64,000 nt of DNA from Prunus persica (Eukaryota > Streptophyta > Magnoliopsida > Rosales > Rosaceae). Below, piece by piece: positions 1 to 11,373 of the stretch. Below the pieces are notes generated by a model that saw only the letters and a program-made list of their open reading frames with translations, searched no databases and was not told where the DNA came from. Both the position numbers and the translations under genes were made by a program. Every line of letters begins with the position of its first letter. The stretch's first letter is position 1. Location: contig NC_034012.1 of assembly GCF_000346465.2 (NCBI RefSeq), positions 15,134,797 through 15,198,796 of the forward strand, written 5' to 3'.

Positions 1-3000
1 AATGATTCAGTCTCCAAAAGTTTAATCAAAACCAAATATGTGATCGAATACCGCCAGGATTCTCTCTTAAAAGAAAATACATCCTTATACAATGATGTGT
101 CACATGTAAAGCTTAGGTGGCCATAATGACCTGCATGTGTGGTTGTGGCTAATAAGCAGTTATTTTTCTTAAAACTATTATTTTGGTCCAAATTTTGAAA
201 ATATATATGATGTTATATATTTTAAATATACAATCGCAACCCAATTAAGATTCTCTTGAAATGTTATGCAAATGTTTTCATGGATAAAACTGTTCATGTG
301 CCCTTTTTTAACAATAGTATTTTATTAATAAAATGAACTGATTAAAATCCCTAATTCAACAATCAAAAACACATCTAGTCTTCTTTTCTGCTGAAGAATA
401 TAGATTGAATTTAAGGATTAATAAACGAAAAAAGACCGCACCTACCTTTGTTGCTTCCCGCCCAATAATACATTATTAAACATTAAAGAAATATTTATGG
501 CTGTCATGTTTGTGAACTATAAATAATCTTCTATATATTTCAGTCATTTTCAATGCCCTGCAGACTTGTCTCTATATGTATATACAGTTGTGATCGAGAG
601 GTATGGGCCTATGCATATGTGTTCTCATTTGGCAGCTTATCATCTTATCAATCAAGTTGACAAAACTTGTATTAATTCACTACTTCATAGGCTAATTAAA
701 ATATTATCCGTTCAATTACACCATATCATCGCATTGGCCAATAGTCAATAGAATCAAAATTTGATTACAAGAAACGACATGAATGCTTTATAATCATTGA
801 TTAATTGATAGTGACGGTTCAACACAAACTCACCTATATATCCATTGGTTCACACGTCATTGGTGTGAAAAAATAAAAATAAAAGTATAAACATTGTCGT
901 TGTCATGCGTGACTCTGAAGTAACAATTATCTTAGGCATCTTTTATAAATTTTCATTAAGATATAACACATGATTTTAACTTAGTGTTAAATGGAGAAGC
1001 GAATTAATACACATAAATTACTTGATCGAAAGAAGAGAACGTACTAAAAATATGTAGCATGTCACTTATCAGAAATGAATATTAAAATTATTCTAATTCA
1101 TGCTTTTCTAATATAAGTATTTGAATCAAAACCTAACTTTCCATATTTTAAAGAAAAAAAATTTGTGGGTTCCACATTAAATATGTAATCCAACACACAA
1201 CACCCTTGAAATGGGAAATAGAATCAATTACTATTTTTCGATCGATGACTTCTTTCATTCTTAATAAATAAATATGCTTTAAATTGTACAAGTTAAAATC
1301 ATTATAGTACATAGTACGTAGCTTTGCGTACATCATGCGTTCCATCGTAGTGTTTGAATTTGATGCAGTTTACATTTTCATGATTAAACAAACATTTTGG
1401 GAGATATTTTATCTTCCAAATAGGGCAAAAGATTTTGCGGTAAGGACTGTAGACTATTTGCCTTTTGTTTCCCCCATCAAGTCCAAATCTAAATGTCTCT
1501 TTTAATTTGAATAGCTGCTTCACATGATTTCACCTAATCATTGTGAGATTTTCCGGGCAAGATGTGGTGCGTGTTGAAAAAGCCAAGGCTAGCCTAAAAG
1601 AGAGAGAGAAAAAAATAATATATATATATATATATAATATAAAAAATAAAGCCAGTGCGTACCCAATATTTTTCTCCTTAATTAATTTGTCTAGCCATAT
1701 CTGGCATCCCATTGCATAGTGCTTTTTGAACCCACGCCATATATATATAGAACTTAAAATGTCAGTTTATTTCAACAGCTCTCAATTTAAATAGAAAATT
1801 TTGTATAGAACGGGAATAATATTGTTTTGTTATTTTTAATCAATTATAGAATGTTATATGAAAAAGTTATCATGTGTGTTATATTTTGATTGGCCGAGAA
1901 TAATGAAATAGTGATGTCCCAATTTCATGTAAATGTTTCTCCAATTTAAGGGACTATAGCTAGAGCTTAGAAGCAGGGTTGTATTGTATAATCGTAAGTA
2001 GCATGACAATAATATTATTAAGAATAAGTAAAGTTTAAGTAGTTAAGAATAATTACCTTTACACTCGAGTCCTGTACTTAAAATTATCCAGTAATATTGT
2101 TTTGTGTTAAAATAAGTAATAATAAAAACCTGGATATTCTGCCAGAGGTGGGCTGGGGTCTGCTGAGTTGTAAGATGAAGGGATGTTGGTGGTTCTGCAC
2201 TGATAACTTCACTTTAAATGATGTCTATTAATCTGACACATATGTAGTGGGGGCATTTATGGTTCATGGAATTATGGAAGGTAAATGCGTTTCTTCACCA
2301 GCCTTGCTCCAGTATTTGTTGTCAATGTCAAAATGTGAATCGTGATCACGTATCAGGAATGGGGCCTCAGCCTCATTCACTACAAATGTTTCTTTAAGAA
2401 AACAAGCACCGTTGAATTATGCTGAGTATAATGACCCTACCCATCGTCGACGGATCTTATTAGTCAGCCCTGGTGGCATTTTTTTTTACAGCCCAAAATA
2501 AGCCCACCCAAGTCTACCCCCATTCATGACATTTGAGGATTGTGTTTTTGAACAATTATGTATTATCTATTAGGGATTTATAATTGGACTTATTAGTTTC
2601 AATTATCAGGGGTTTTAGAAATATCAATGGTTCAAAAATATAGAAATATCGATATTGATAAAAATTGAATAAAAATCATAGAAATTTTGATTGAAATCTT
2701 AGAGGACGTTTATTTAGTAAATTATCCATTGCTTTATAAATAAAAAATGGAAGGAAATGCATTGCGTGGTGAGTTTGACTGATTTAAGTTGATTATATAG
2801 CTAGCTGACAAACACTGTGAGTGTAGAAAATATGTAGTGATTAATGAAAGAAGATTAAACACACCATATAATCATTTATTTATAATGATTTACTACAATA
2901 TTTTACACTTTATACATTGCATGATAAGATACATGAGTGACTTAGTACCACATAGAGTTCCTATGAAAATCAAAATTTACACTGTCTTCATCATCTCTAT

Positions 3001-3290
3001 GTGCAGAGTACGTGTACTGTGAAGAGTAGTCATCAAATGATAAATCCATAAAATAGTTTTGTATGTAATTGTTAATATGTCATCCATATGGATATGAGAT
3101 TGGTTGACGTTCCCGATATTTTGTCCAGATTCTGCTGAAGAGAGGGCGAAATGATCGATAATTATATGATAATGACATGGATAGGTTCCAAAATATCCTC
3201 TTCCCAACAATAATATATGCGATATTTCGTCGATATTATCGATATTTTAGACCTTCGTTTCGGTAGGTTATACTTTATTCAACATGCTCC
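1..3290. other. AT-rich intergenic DNA, no gene recognised
   Basis: Only short ORFs occur (all below 80 codons) and none resembles a known protein. A short TA-dinucleotide run lies near 1617-1637. I see no element with convincing ends. Confidence 0.5.
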
Positions 3291-3299
3291 TTTTTTTTT

Positions 3300-3425
3300 T
3301 TCCTCTATCTGGGTTTATTATTTTTGTTATCAATGAAATTCACATGTACTGTTGAGTTTTCTATCTACTTAGTAGGTTTATACGTCAGGTAAATTTAGCC
3401 GACCCTATTTTAAAATCCTAAATTT
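3300..3425 (+). mobile_element. degenerate 3' end of a hAT-like element
   Basis: This stretch resembles the 3' end of the MYM-type hAT remnant at 62.1-62.2 kb: an AT-rich lead-in, a phrase like ATGAAATTCAC, a 'TACTGTTGAGTTT' block and then an 'AATTTAGCCGACC...AAATCCT' block. It is too diverged to place the ends. It is probably a decayed copy of that terminus with no coding part. Confidence 0.35.
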
Positions 3426-3600
3426 GTCCCTTTTGGTAAGTAAATAGAGACTCCGCCGAATATACGAAGCTCAACAACTATTTTATTTTAAACTTTTTTT
3501 TTTTCAATAGAATGATTAAACATTGTAATTTGGTTCTTGTCAAATGAAATAACAAATACCATTGTCTTCGCTAACGGGTTTGTGATTTGTGATGAAAATG

Positions 3601-3641
3601 GTAATGTTCAACTAGCTTGTCCTAGTAAAGTGGGTGCTACA
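3601..3641 (+). repeat. SINE, 5' part (A-box side), split by an LTR insertion
   Basis: A Pol III A-box-like sequence (TAGTAAAGTGGG, 3623-3634) lies directly before an LTR insertion. Joining this piece to 10852-10983 gives an A-box, then a B-box (GATTCGAGTCC), then a poly-A tail, the order of a tRNA-derived plant SINE. The last five bases, CTACA, are the LTR target duplication. The SINE's own 5' limit and target duplication are unclear. Confidence 0.5.
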
Positions 3642-5416
3642 TGTAACACCCGGACTCCAAATTTAATTCATATTTTAAATTATTTAAGTGAATTTACGAA
3701 TTTACCCTTAGGGTAGGGGTAAATAGGTCCTTTTCTTGCCCGGAAAGTGTTTGGGGGCAGTGAGTGGTATTTTTGGGAAGATTGTACTAAGACGAATTCG
3801 TAGACACGCGGTAGGCTTAATTCGGAGTTGTAACGAGGAAGTTATGATCAAAACATCGACAATGGCAAAATCGTAAATATTTCAAAATTTGGGTTTAAAA
3901 TATCTGATCTCTCTCGCTCTCTCTCCCGCAGTTGAACCCCCTGCCCTCGACAGTTTTTTTTTGCCGGAATTTCAGACGGCGAGAACTTCGCAGTCCGATC
4001 TCCATTTCAGGTGCCGTTTCTTGCAAAAGCTTCCTCTCTTCCTCCTCTACCCAGCCCACCCCTTTTCTCCGATCGAAAACCCGGCGAACGGCGGTGGCAA
4101 CGACGTGAAAAACTAGCCAAAACTGCCGACGTCACCGGCAAAAATTTTCGGCCATCACGAGCTGCGCCGTCGCTTGGAACAGGTAGCTCTCCTCCCCTTC
4201 TAGCTATTTCCTAGGTTGTGCGATGACAGTGGCGACGGCGGTCGCCGGATCAAGGCCGTGAAGTTTCGGGTTAAATCGTGAGTTTCCGACGCCGATTCCA
4301 ACCACTTGCCGTCCGAATTGGACTTGGGGGTAGTTGAATAAAGTGTTCCACTCGTCGAGTAGAACCTGTAGCCGGGAGGGTGGCTTGTAGTTTGGAAATT
4401 TTCCGGCGAAGCTTTATCGCTTTGGACACCAGCGCGTGTGGCGGCGCATGAGCACTGTAGCAGAGGGGAATTATTGTCCCAATGCGATCTACTAGTTGTC
4501 ACGAGTACGTAGGATTTTGCGGATCTCAATTCGGATATCGTTTGACTATCGAACGAATTTTCGCATATTGTGCGTTATCCGAGTTCGATAGGTTCTGACC
4601 GTTGGATCATTTCCCAATCAATATATGTTTTTCTAGGTATTCCTAGGATCGTATAGGAATTTGTGGATTGTGAATTGGAGCCCCGGATGTTCCAATTCAA
4701 TAACTTAAAGTTTGCGTTTTATAATAATCGTCCGATCGTGCGATCGTAAGCGATCTAACCGTCCGTTTCGGACCAAACTTGCGAGACGGGTATCTTAGAC
4801 CTTGTGAAACATTCAGGAACTTTCGGATTGTAAAACGGAGGTCGTGGGTCCCGTAGACCCGGTTGACATGAATTGGAAAGTTTGACCGCCGGTTGACCGA
4901 GTGTCTCCCAAAGTTGTTCTATCGTCCAAATTGGGTAGTTGGACCTTAGAACGTCTCATTCCTAGTACACTTACTAGAAACCGAGGAAATTAGGATATTT
5001 AATTTAAAGTACTTGTTCGAAACGCTTCGTATTAATCTCGTATACGTATTCTGAATTAGGTACTCTGACCACGCATACGCAGCAAGCGGGACCCTCTCAG
5101 AGTCAAGTAGCATGGGACTACTTGTGAGTGGACTTTGTTTTCAAATCTTATGCATGGTTTTATTGATGAAAGATTTATGCATAATGTTTTTAATGATTTA
5201 TTGAATATATTATATTCATGGGTTGAATTTGATGTTTGTATAGCGCTTTGGCAATCTATTGTGAGTTTGGCATAGTTGGGTATTGAAAGTATATTTTATA
5301 TGGATTTTGGGAAATATTATGCATGATGTTTTAAATGGTATTTTGGATATATTATTTATTCAATTGTTGAAAGGGATATTTTTATGAGGCATTAAAAATA
5401 TATTTTGGGTTTTGAT

Positions 5417-5600
5417 TAGGGGTGGCATTTTAAACCGAAAAATCGCAAAAACCAACCGATATTTTACCGCAATAAAACCGCAATCGCGGTAAACCGAACC
5501 GCAATCACGGTATTAAGAACCGAACCGCATTTGCGGTTGCGGTTGCGGTATTTTATTTTCAAAATTTACGGTTACCGCAAACCGCAAAGTATAGCCGCAC
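5417..5600. promoter_or_regulatory. hAT 5' subterminal repeat array
   Basis: The motifs AACCGCAA, GCGGTAAACCG and TTGCGGTTGCGG recur many times within about 180 bp of the terminus. Matching motifs cluster at the other end (9490-9600). In Ac/Ds-type hAT elements such subterminal hexamer clusters bind the transposase; the same role here is inferred. Confidence 0.6.
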
Positions 5601-5857
5601 GGCTATACTCTATGAATAATTAAGTAAAATTGTAAACCCTTCTCTTCTCTCTCTGTAGCCGTGAGATGAAAACCTAGAATCTGTTTCAGCCGCACCCGAA
5701 TTGAACTCATCTCCTCCTCTTTCTCTCGATCTCAATTCAAGCCCTCTCTCTGTGTCAAGCTCAACTCAAACCCGTCGGCCACCACGCTCACTCAACTCAA
5801 GCCCTCTCTCTGTCTCTCTCTGTGTCAAGCTCAACTCAAACCCATTGGCTTCCGCAC

Positions 5858-6346
5858 AGGCTGTTCCTTCCACAGCTTCCGCACCAATACCTACAAGCTT
5901 ACTTTCATGGAATCCCCTTCTGGCATTAAGGTTAGCTTTTTCCGTTTTCTAAGTCTTTATTTTTTTATTTTTTTTATTTTTGCTTTCAGATCTTGAAATT
6001 AAGAATTATGGTTTGATTGAATATGAATATGAAATATGAAATATTTGCTGCTTCTGTTGGCAATTTTCTAGTATTAGATCTAGCGATTTAGGATCGGAAA
6101 GAAAGGCCTCTCCTCTCCCTCAATTACATTCTTGAACTTGAATTTGTGATTAGGTTAGAAATTTGTACATGTGTGGTTCTTAATTACATTCTTAATGTGC
6201 TACTGCTTTCTTACTCTTTGTTTTGTGTTTGTGTGTGCAGATTATCCCAAGACTGGCGACTTGCGTGAATCTTTGAAGTACATTTACAACTTGTATGTGC
6301 AATATGTCGTGAAGAACCCGCTCTACACTTCTGGAACTCCAATCAG
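5858..6346 (+). pseudogene. captured TRAPPC1/BET5-like gene fragment (two exons and the intron between them)
   Basis: Read in the sense direction, 5858-5930 encodes TNTYKLTFMESPSGIK and neighbours, ending at a GT splice donor (5931). After an intron ending in TGTGTGCAG (6240), 6241-6346 encodes DLRESLKYIYNLYVQYVVKN followed by PLYTSGTPIR, ending at a second donor (CAG|GTAACT). The order and spacing match the middle-to-C-terminal half of the TRAPP vesicle-tethering subunit TRAPPC1 (yeast Bet5). The first and last parts of the gene are missing. At the start of the second exon about 13 nt seem to be lost relative to the remembered family sequence, which breaks the frame, so no working TRAPPC1 is expected. 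It lies between the hAT terminus and the transposase, on the same strand, so it may serve as 5'-leader exons. Confidence 0.8.
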
Positions 6347-6642
6347 GTAACTGGTTCAGTTTCGATTATCTTAATGTAGTAAACGATCAATCTTCATAGT
6401 AACAAGTTTCATCTCATATGTGATAAATAGATAGTCACGCCTACTATACATGGATTTATATTATCAGTTTTATAATTCTCTGCAACTTAATATTGCAATT
6501 AGTGATAAATAAACTGTCTCCTTGCATGTTTCTTCGCAATATAACAAGACTAATATTTGAACTAGGTTATCTCTTGTTTTAGAAGGCATGTTTGATGCGT
6601 GTCATCTTATTGTTATTGTTAGTATTTTGTAAACTCTGTTTT

Positions 6643-6800
6643 GAGCTTAATTCTAGAATCTGTTTTTGCTGTTTTGAATCTGTGTTTCTAGAATCTGTTT
6701 TTGCTGTTTTGAATCTGTGTTTCTAGAATCTGTTTTTGCTGTTTTGAATCTATGTTTCTAGAATCTGTTTTTGCTGTTTTGAGCTTAATTCTAGAATCTG
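6643..6800 (+). repeat. 35-bp tandem array in the hAT leader
   Basis: About four units beginning TCTAGAATCTGTTTTTGCTG and closing with TTTTGAATCTGTGTT follow one another with few changes, and a partial unit follows. They lie between the captured fragment and the transposase start. The function is unknown. The array is probably local slippage or duplication within the element. Confidence 0.75.
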
Positions 6801-6917
6801 TTTTGAATATGTGTTTTTTATAAAAAGTGTCATTTCTTGTTGTGTTTTAATTTGGTTGAGTTTAATATGTTATTAATATTCTTTATGTTGTTGCTTTTGT
6901 GTTGTGTTGTGTTATAG

Positions 6918-9179
6918 ATGGAGTCTAGCCACTCTAACACACCTAATGCCTCTAATCCCCAAACACAAACCGATACACCCGAAACACAATCTCCAACTCA
7001 AACACAAAATACCACAAGTGAGGGGCTTGTGGTGGGAGATAGGAGGAAAGCCCCAAAATCGATTGTGTGGTTACATTGCACAAAACAAATAAAGAAGGAT
7101 GGTAATGGGGTAGAGAAGGTTGTAGGGGTTTGCAATTATTGCAAATTGGAGATGCCGGCGGACCCTAGAAAAAATGGGACAACGGGTTTAAAAAATCATA
7201 TAGAGAGGAGATGCAAGCTCTCTCCTCTCTATCAACAAGGTGATGCAAATCAACCTTCTTTGACAACGGATACAATGGGTAGTGGATTGGTTCCTCACAC
7301 ATTCAATCAAAAAAAATGTGAGTTAAAGGTTGTGAAGTTCATCATTAAGGATGAGCATCCTTTTAGAGTCGTTGAGGGCTCGGGTTTTAAGGAAATGATG
7401 AACGAGGTGCAACCTCGTTTCAAGGTACCAAGTAGGAAGAAGGTTGCCGAGGGGGTGTGGGAGTTATTCATGGTTGAAAAGGCAAAGATAAAAAGTGTGA
7501 TTGGTGAGAAAAGAGTTAGTATCACAACCGATACTTGGACATCGATCCAAAATATAAATTACATGGTTGTGACGATCCACTTCATGGATAGTGATTGGAA
7601 CTTGCACAAAAGAATAATTAGTTTCACAAAGATCACTAGTCATAAGGGCATTGACATAGGAAAAACCCTAGATGCATGTTTGACGGATTGGGGCATACAT
7701 AAAGTGTTCACAATTACCGTTGATAATGCTTCCGCCAATGATGGGGCGGTTGAGTACATGGCACAAAGTCTAAAGGCAATGAACACCTTAATGTTAGATG
7801 GGAAGTACTTGCACTTGAGGTGTGCTTGTCACATTCTTAATTTAATTGTTAAGGATGGGTTGAAGGAGCTTAGTGCCTCAATTGAGGGTATAAGAAATTG
7901 TGTGAAGTTTATTCACTCTTCTCCGGCGAGGTTGGATAAGTTTAGAGAGTTTGCCATTGCATGTAGGATGGACAAGATGGCAAATGTGCCAATGAATGTG
8001 CCTACAAGGTGGAATGCAACCTATAAAATGCTTGAATGTGCATTCAAATATAGGCAAATCTTTGAGAAGATGGCATATTCTTGTGAGGTGTTTCAAGCTT
8101 ACTTTCTAGAGGAAGAAAAAGTTAAGAAAGTGATGGTTAAGAGAGTGGGACCTCCAAAAGATGATGATTGGGAGAAGGCATTAGCTTTTGTGCATTTTCT
8201 CAAAAAAATTTATGATGCTACATTGAAATTTAGTGCAACCAAAACTTGTACATCCCCAATAATTTTCTTAGAATTGGTTGCTTTACAAGTTCAAATAGAA
8301 ACTAAAATGAAGGATCCTAGAAATCCTACTATGCAACGGGTAGCATCTTTAATGAAGTTGAAATTTGACAAATATTGGGGGAGCTTTGATATTGTGAATA
8401 AGCTTATATTTTTGGGCAATGTGCTAGACCCAAGGATGAAGCTTCAAATGCTCCAAATAAGCTTTGGCAATCTTGGGGGAGATGCTAGAAAGCAAGATGA
8501 GATTGTGAAGGAGGTGGTAAAGTGTTTGAATGAATTGTATAATGAGTATAAAGGGGTTGGAGGGGGTGTGAGCCAAATTGATGAGGATGAGATAGATGAT
8601 GAGGTTGCACAAATTGGTGATGATGTTGATGTCACATTTCAACTAATGCAACAACTTGTGCAAAAGAGGAAGGATGAGCAATCCGTTGAGATATCCAATG
8701 AAGTGGATAAGTACTTGACGGATCCTTTTGAGAGCCCCTTGAGCAAACAATTCAATCTCTTGAATTGGTGGAAAGGGAACCAAACAAGATATCCTATTCT
8801 TTCACAAGTTGCCAAGGATATCTTTGCAATTCCAAATTCTACGGTTGCTAGTGAAAATGCTTTTAGCCTAGGCAAGAGGATTGTGGATCCTTTTAGAAGC
8901 TCTTTGCATCCTAAAATGGTAGAGGCATTAGTGTGTACTAGTGATTGGCTTAGAGCAGACGAATTTTCCTTTTACAAGGAACCAACGGATGATGAGGTTG
9001 AATTCTACAAGGAAATGGAAGATATGACAACTTGTAAGTAATTAGTTTATTAATGCTAATGTTATTTATGCTTCTTCTTATAATAAAATATACTAAACTA
9101 TGTTGTTTTATTTGTAGATAGCATTGGTGCTCAAACAACACAAAGGGGTTCTTCAAATCCACTTACCACCAACACTTGA
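6918..9179 (+). CDS. hAT-family transposase (BED zinc finger + RNase H-like + hATC), two exons
   Basis: This enzyme cuts and pastes hAT elements in the nucleus. The long exon 6918-9033 ends at GT (9034), and a second exon, 9118-9179, follows an intron ending TTTGTAG; together they give 725 residues. Residues about 50-103 form a BED zinc finger (VCNYC, then LKNHIERRC). An RNase H-like core follows, with a typical SITTDTWTS block near residue 200 and RWNATYKMLE near 375. The C-terminal dimerisation region (about 610-690) carries WWKGNQTRYPILSQVAKDI, ASENAFSLGKR and VEALVCTSDWL. The ATG at 6918 follows TTATAG, which could be a splice acceptor. No stop or frameshift interrupts the frame. It resembles the RICESLEEPER/Ac-like proteins of plants; whether it is active or domesticated cannot be read here, but the intact ends argue for a mobile element. 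Confidence 0.92.
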
Positions 9180-9489
9180 GTTTGTAACATTGGTGTATTG
9201 CATTTTTCCTTTTAGTTTGTAACTTTAATTAACTTTGAATTGGATTTTTCTTTTTGGTTGTAACTTTAATTCATTTTGCTTTTGGTTTGTAACTTTAAAG
9301 GATTTGGAATTGGAATGCTTGAGAAGTTTAACTTTAATTGGAATGTTTGGAATTGTAACTTTAATTTGCTTAGGTTGTGAATGCTTGAGAGTTGGAATCG
9401 ATTGTGAATTTATATATGCTTGAGAAATTGAGGTTGTGTATTTATTTATTTAGGTTATAAATTTATATTTTTGTGAATGCTTGAGAATT

Positions 9490-9609
9490 TGCGGTTTTAA
9501 ACCGCAAAACGCGGTCGGTTTGCGGTTTCAAAAATCACCAAACCGCAAATAGTCGGTCGGTTTGCGGTTTGAGTAAAAATTCGCGGTTACCGAACCGCAA
9601 CCACCCCTA
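9490..9609. promoter_or_regulatory. hAT 3' subterminal repeat array
   Basis: Several GCGGTTT, AACCGCAAA and GTCGGTTTGCGG motifs are packed into about 110 bp before the terminal CCACCCCTA. They mirror the array at the other end and probably bind transposase. Confidence 0.6.
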
Positions 9610-10287
9610 GTTTTGATATATTTGAGTATCTTGAGTATGAATATATGGATTTTGAGAATTTCTATATATGTTTGGCTATGTGTGAGGTATTTGGGTTGTT
9701 GAGATGAGATTGTGGAAAGTGGTGGGTATAGAATGTCAGTTTGGAGTGCTATAAGCACTACCCTATGTACCTCCCCGGATTTGGAACTTGGATACGGAGA
9801 CTTAAGATACTTGGAATTGTCGGAACCCGGGGCATCCTTGACGGGATGTTGCTGTAGACCCTTGGTTGGGTAGTCTGCGCGCGTAGGACTGATCACAGAC
9901 GTACGGGTTTTGAGGTTATCGACGGTACGTGCTGGCTGAGAGTTGGTCCCCCAGTTGGACGACTCATTCCCTAGTCACATGGTGGATTGAGGACTCTTCA
10001 TGAGGACTCTGTCAAGGTGACTAGTCAAACAATCCCCCGGTTGGATTGTTTCCCCGGTACAACTAGGTGATGGTCATATTTATAATATATATATATCTTA
10101 TATTATATATTTATATATATATCTATTAATTCATTCTTGTTTCTCGGTGTGGATACTTCCTTGTCGGTCGTACCAATGGGTACGCTTTCGAGAGTTTAGT
10201 TGTGGGATTTATAAGTTTTGGATGGTGGGTTTTGTAAAGCGTTCTTTATGGATTTCGGACTTGGCATCTGATATTGATTTGTTTTGA

Positions 10288-10312
10288 TATATATATATAT
10301 ATATATATATAC
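10288..10312. repeat. (AT)n microsatellite
   Basis: A perfect TA dinucleotide run inside the solo LTR. A looser AT-rich run also lies near 10085-10125. Confidence 0.8.
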
Positions 10313-10851
10313 TTGGGTATGACGATTTTGAGATGCATGGGATTTCTTGCATGGTTTTCTAAACGGTGGGGTTATATTACGTTGGTTTACACTGAACTGA
10401 ATTTATTTTTGTCCACTCACAATTTTCTGTTTTGCGCCCCCCAGTCAGTAGTTGATTGAGCTCCGCAGCAGAGCCAGATCGTGAGCTTCCGAGCCTTGAG
10501 CCTTCGTAGGACTCTTTCTTCAAGTATTTCCTTTGAATTCTGTTTTGTTGAAATTGAAGCTTTTAGACATGCTCTGTTATCGCCCCTGTTAAGGTTTGAT
10601 TTGCAAGGCCGGAGGCCATTTTGTTGTAAACTGTTTATTCGCTTTAAAGCATGCTGCTGGTTGGGATTATTTTGTATTTTTATGTAGGTTGAATTCTGTT
10701 GGGTTTGTTCAATTTACAGGGGGGACTCTGCCAAAATTTTGGTAGAGAGTCTTGGTTTTTAGTAAGTGGGCCCGGCATCGGGGTGATGTCGGAACAAAGA
10801 CGGGATTCGCCCTGGTTTCAGGGAAATTCTGGGGCGGGTCCTGTCACTACA

Positions 10852-10983
10852 AATGTTTTGATTGCATAAGCTTGAGCTTTAAGGTACTAGATTCGAGTCC
10901 TAGTATCTATGTAGTGTGTATGAGTTTAGTATATATTATCACCCCTCTTAATTGAAAAAGTTGTCCCAAAAAAAAAAAAAAAA
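10852..10983 (+). repeat. SINE, 3' part (B-box and poly-A tail)
   Basis: This piece holds a B-box-like AGATTCGAGTCC (10889-10900) and ends in an A-run (10968-10983). It directly follows the second CTACA copy. It completes the SINE begun at about 3601-3641, so the LTR element inserted into an existing SINE. Confidence 0.55.
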
Positions 10984-11097
10984 TTCTCTCAATGGAGACA
11001 GATTTTAAACTTCTTATTAATTATTTACTGGCTCATTTCATTTCTTCTCTTAACGATTTAATTCAGTCCATTTAAATATATATTAAGTAGAATAACT

Positions 11098-11373
11098 ACC
11101 CGTTTGGGAGTGCTTCTGGAACAGTTAAAAGTATTTTTTTGACAACCAAAAGCGCTTCTGACAGTGTTTGGCAGAAAAGTTTAGAAGCGCTTTTGGGCCA
11201 TAGAAATGCTTTCTGGAGAAGCACTTGTCGTGTGCTTTTTCAGGAACTCCCAAGTGCTTTTTCAAGAAGCACTTCGGTTTCTCATGAAAATTTCAACGTC
11301 TTTATAATAAAAAATCTTTTGCTAGAAGCGCTCATAAGTAGAAGTGCTTCCTAAAAAATCAGTCCCAAACGAG
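11098..11373. mobile_element. MITE with inverted ends
   Basis: The left end CGTTTGGGAGTG and the right end CAGTCCCAAACGAG are inverted copies. Motifs such as AGAAGCGCTTTTGG and AAGTGCTT repeat in both orientations inside, giving a foldback structure of about 275 bp. I could not fix a target duplication. The superfamily is uncertain, hAT or Mutator being the likely options. Confidence 0.5.

Larger units (their letters stand above)
5417..9609 (+). mobile_element. complete hAT transposon (4193 bp) with 8-bp TSD
   Basis: The termini are inverted (TAGGGGTGG at 5417 and CCACCCCTA ending at 9609). A perfect 8-bp target duplication GTTTTGAT lies on both sides (5409-5416 and 9610-9617), the size used by hAT elements. 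Both subterminal regions are packed with ACCGCAA/GCGGTT-type motifs in both orientations, as expected of transposase-binding arrays. The inside holds an apparently intact transposase gene (6918-9179), a captured fragment of a host gene (5858-6346) and a short tandem array (about 6650-6800). With intact ends and ORF it could be autonomous. It sits inside the solo LTR, so it arrived after it. Confidence 0.93.
3642..10846. mobile_element. solo LTR (~3.0 kb) of a Ty3/gypsy-like element, interrupted by a hAT transposon
   Basis: The sequence starts TGTAACACCCGG and ends GGGTCCTGTCA, so it has TG...CA termini. It is flanked by a perfect 5-bp duplication CTACA (3637-3641 and 10847-10851). Removing the nested hAT and its duplicated target leaves about 3004 bp with no gag or pol coding, which fits a solo LTR left by recombination between two LTRs. 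The TGTAACACCC start and the length are typical of long-LTR chromoviruses such as Tekay/Del; that assignment is inference. The GC-rich ORFs at 3.9-4.5 kb lie inside the LTR and are not treated as genes. A non-autonomous LARD-type element is the alternative. Confidence 0.8.

Noticed and set aside
3889..4529. GC-rich overlapping ORFs on both strands
   Set aside because: They lie within the solo LTR, overlap one another in several frames and show no known domain.
5701..5952. ORF of 83 codons in the hAT leader
   Set aside because: It reads a different frame from the TRAPPC1-like exons and is rich in Ser/Pro/Leu from repeated CTCTCT-type DNA.
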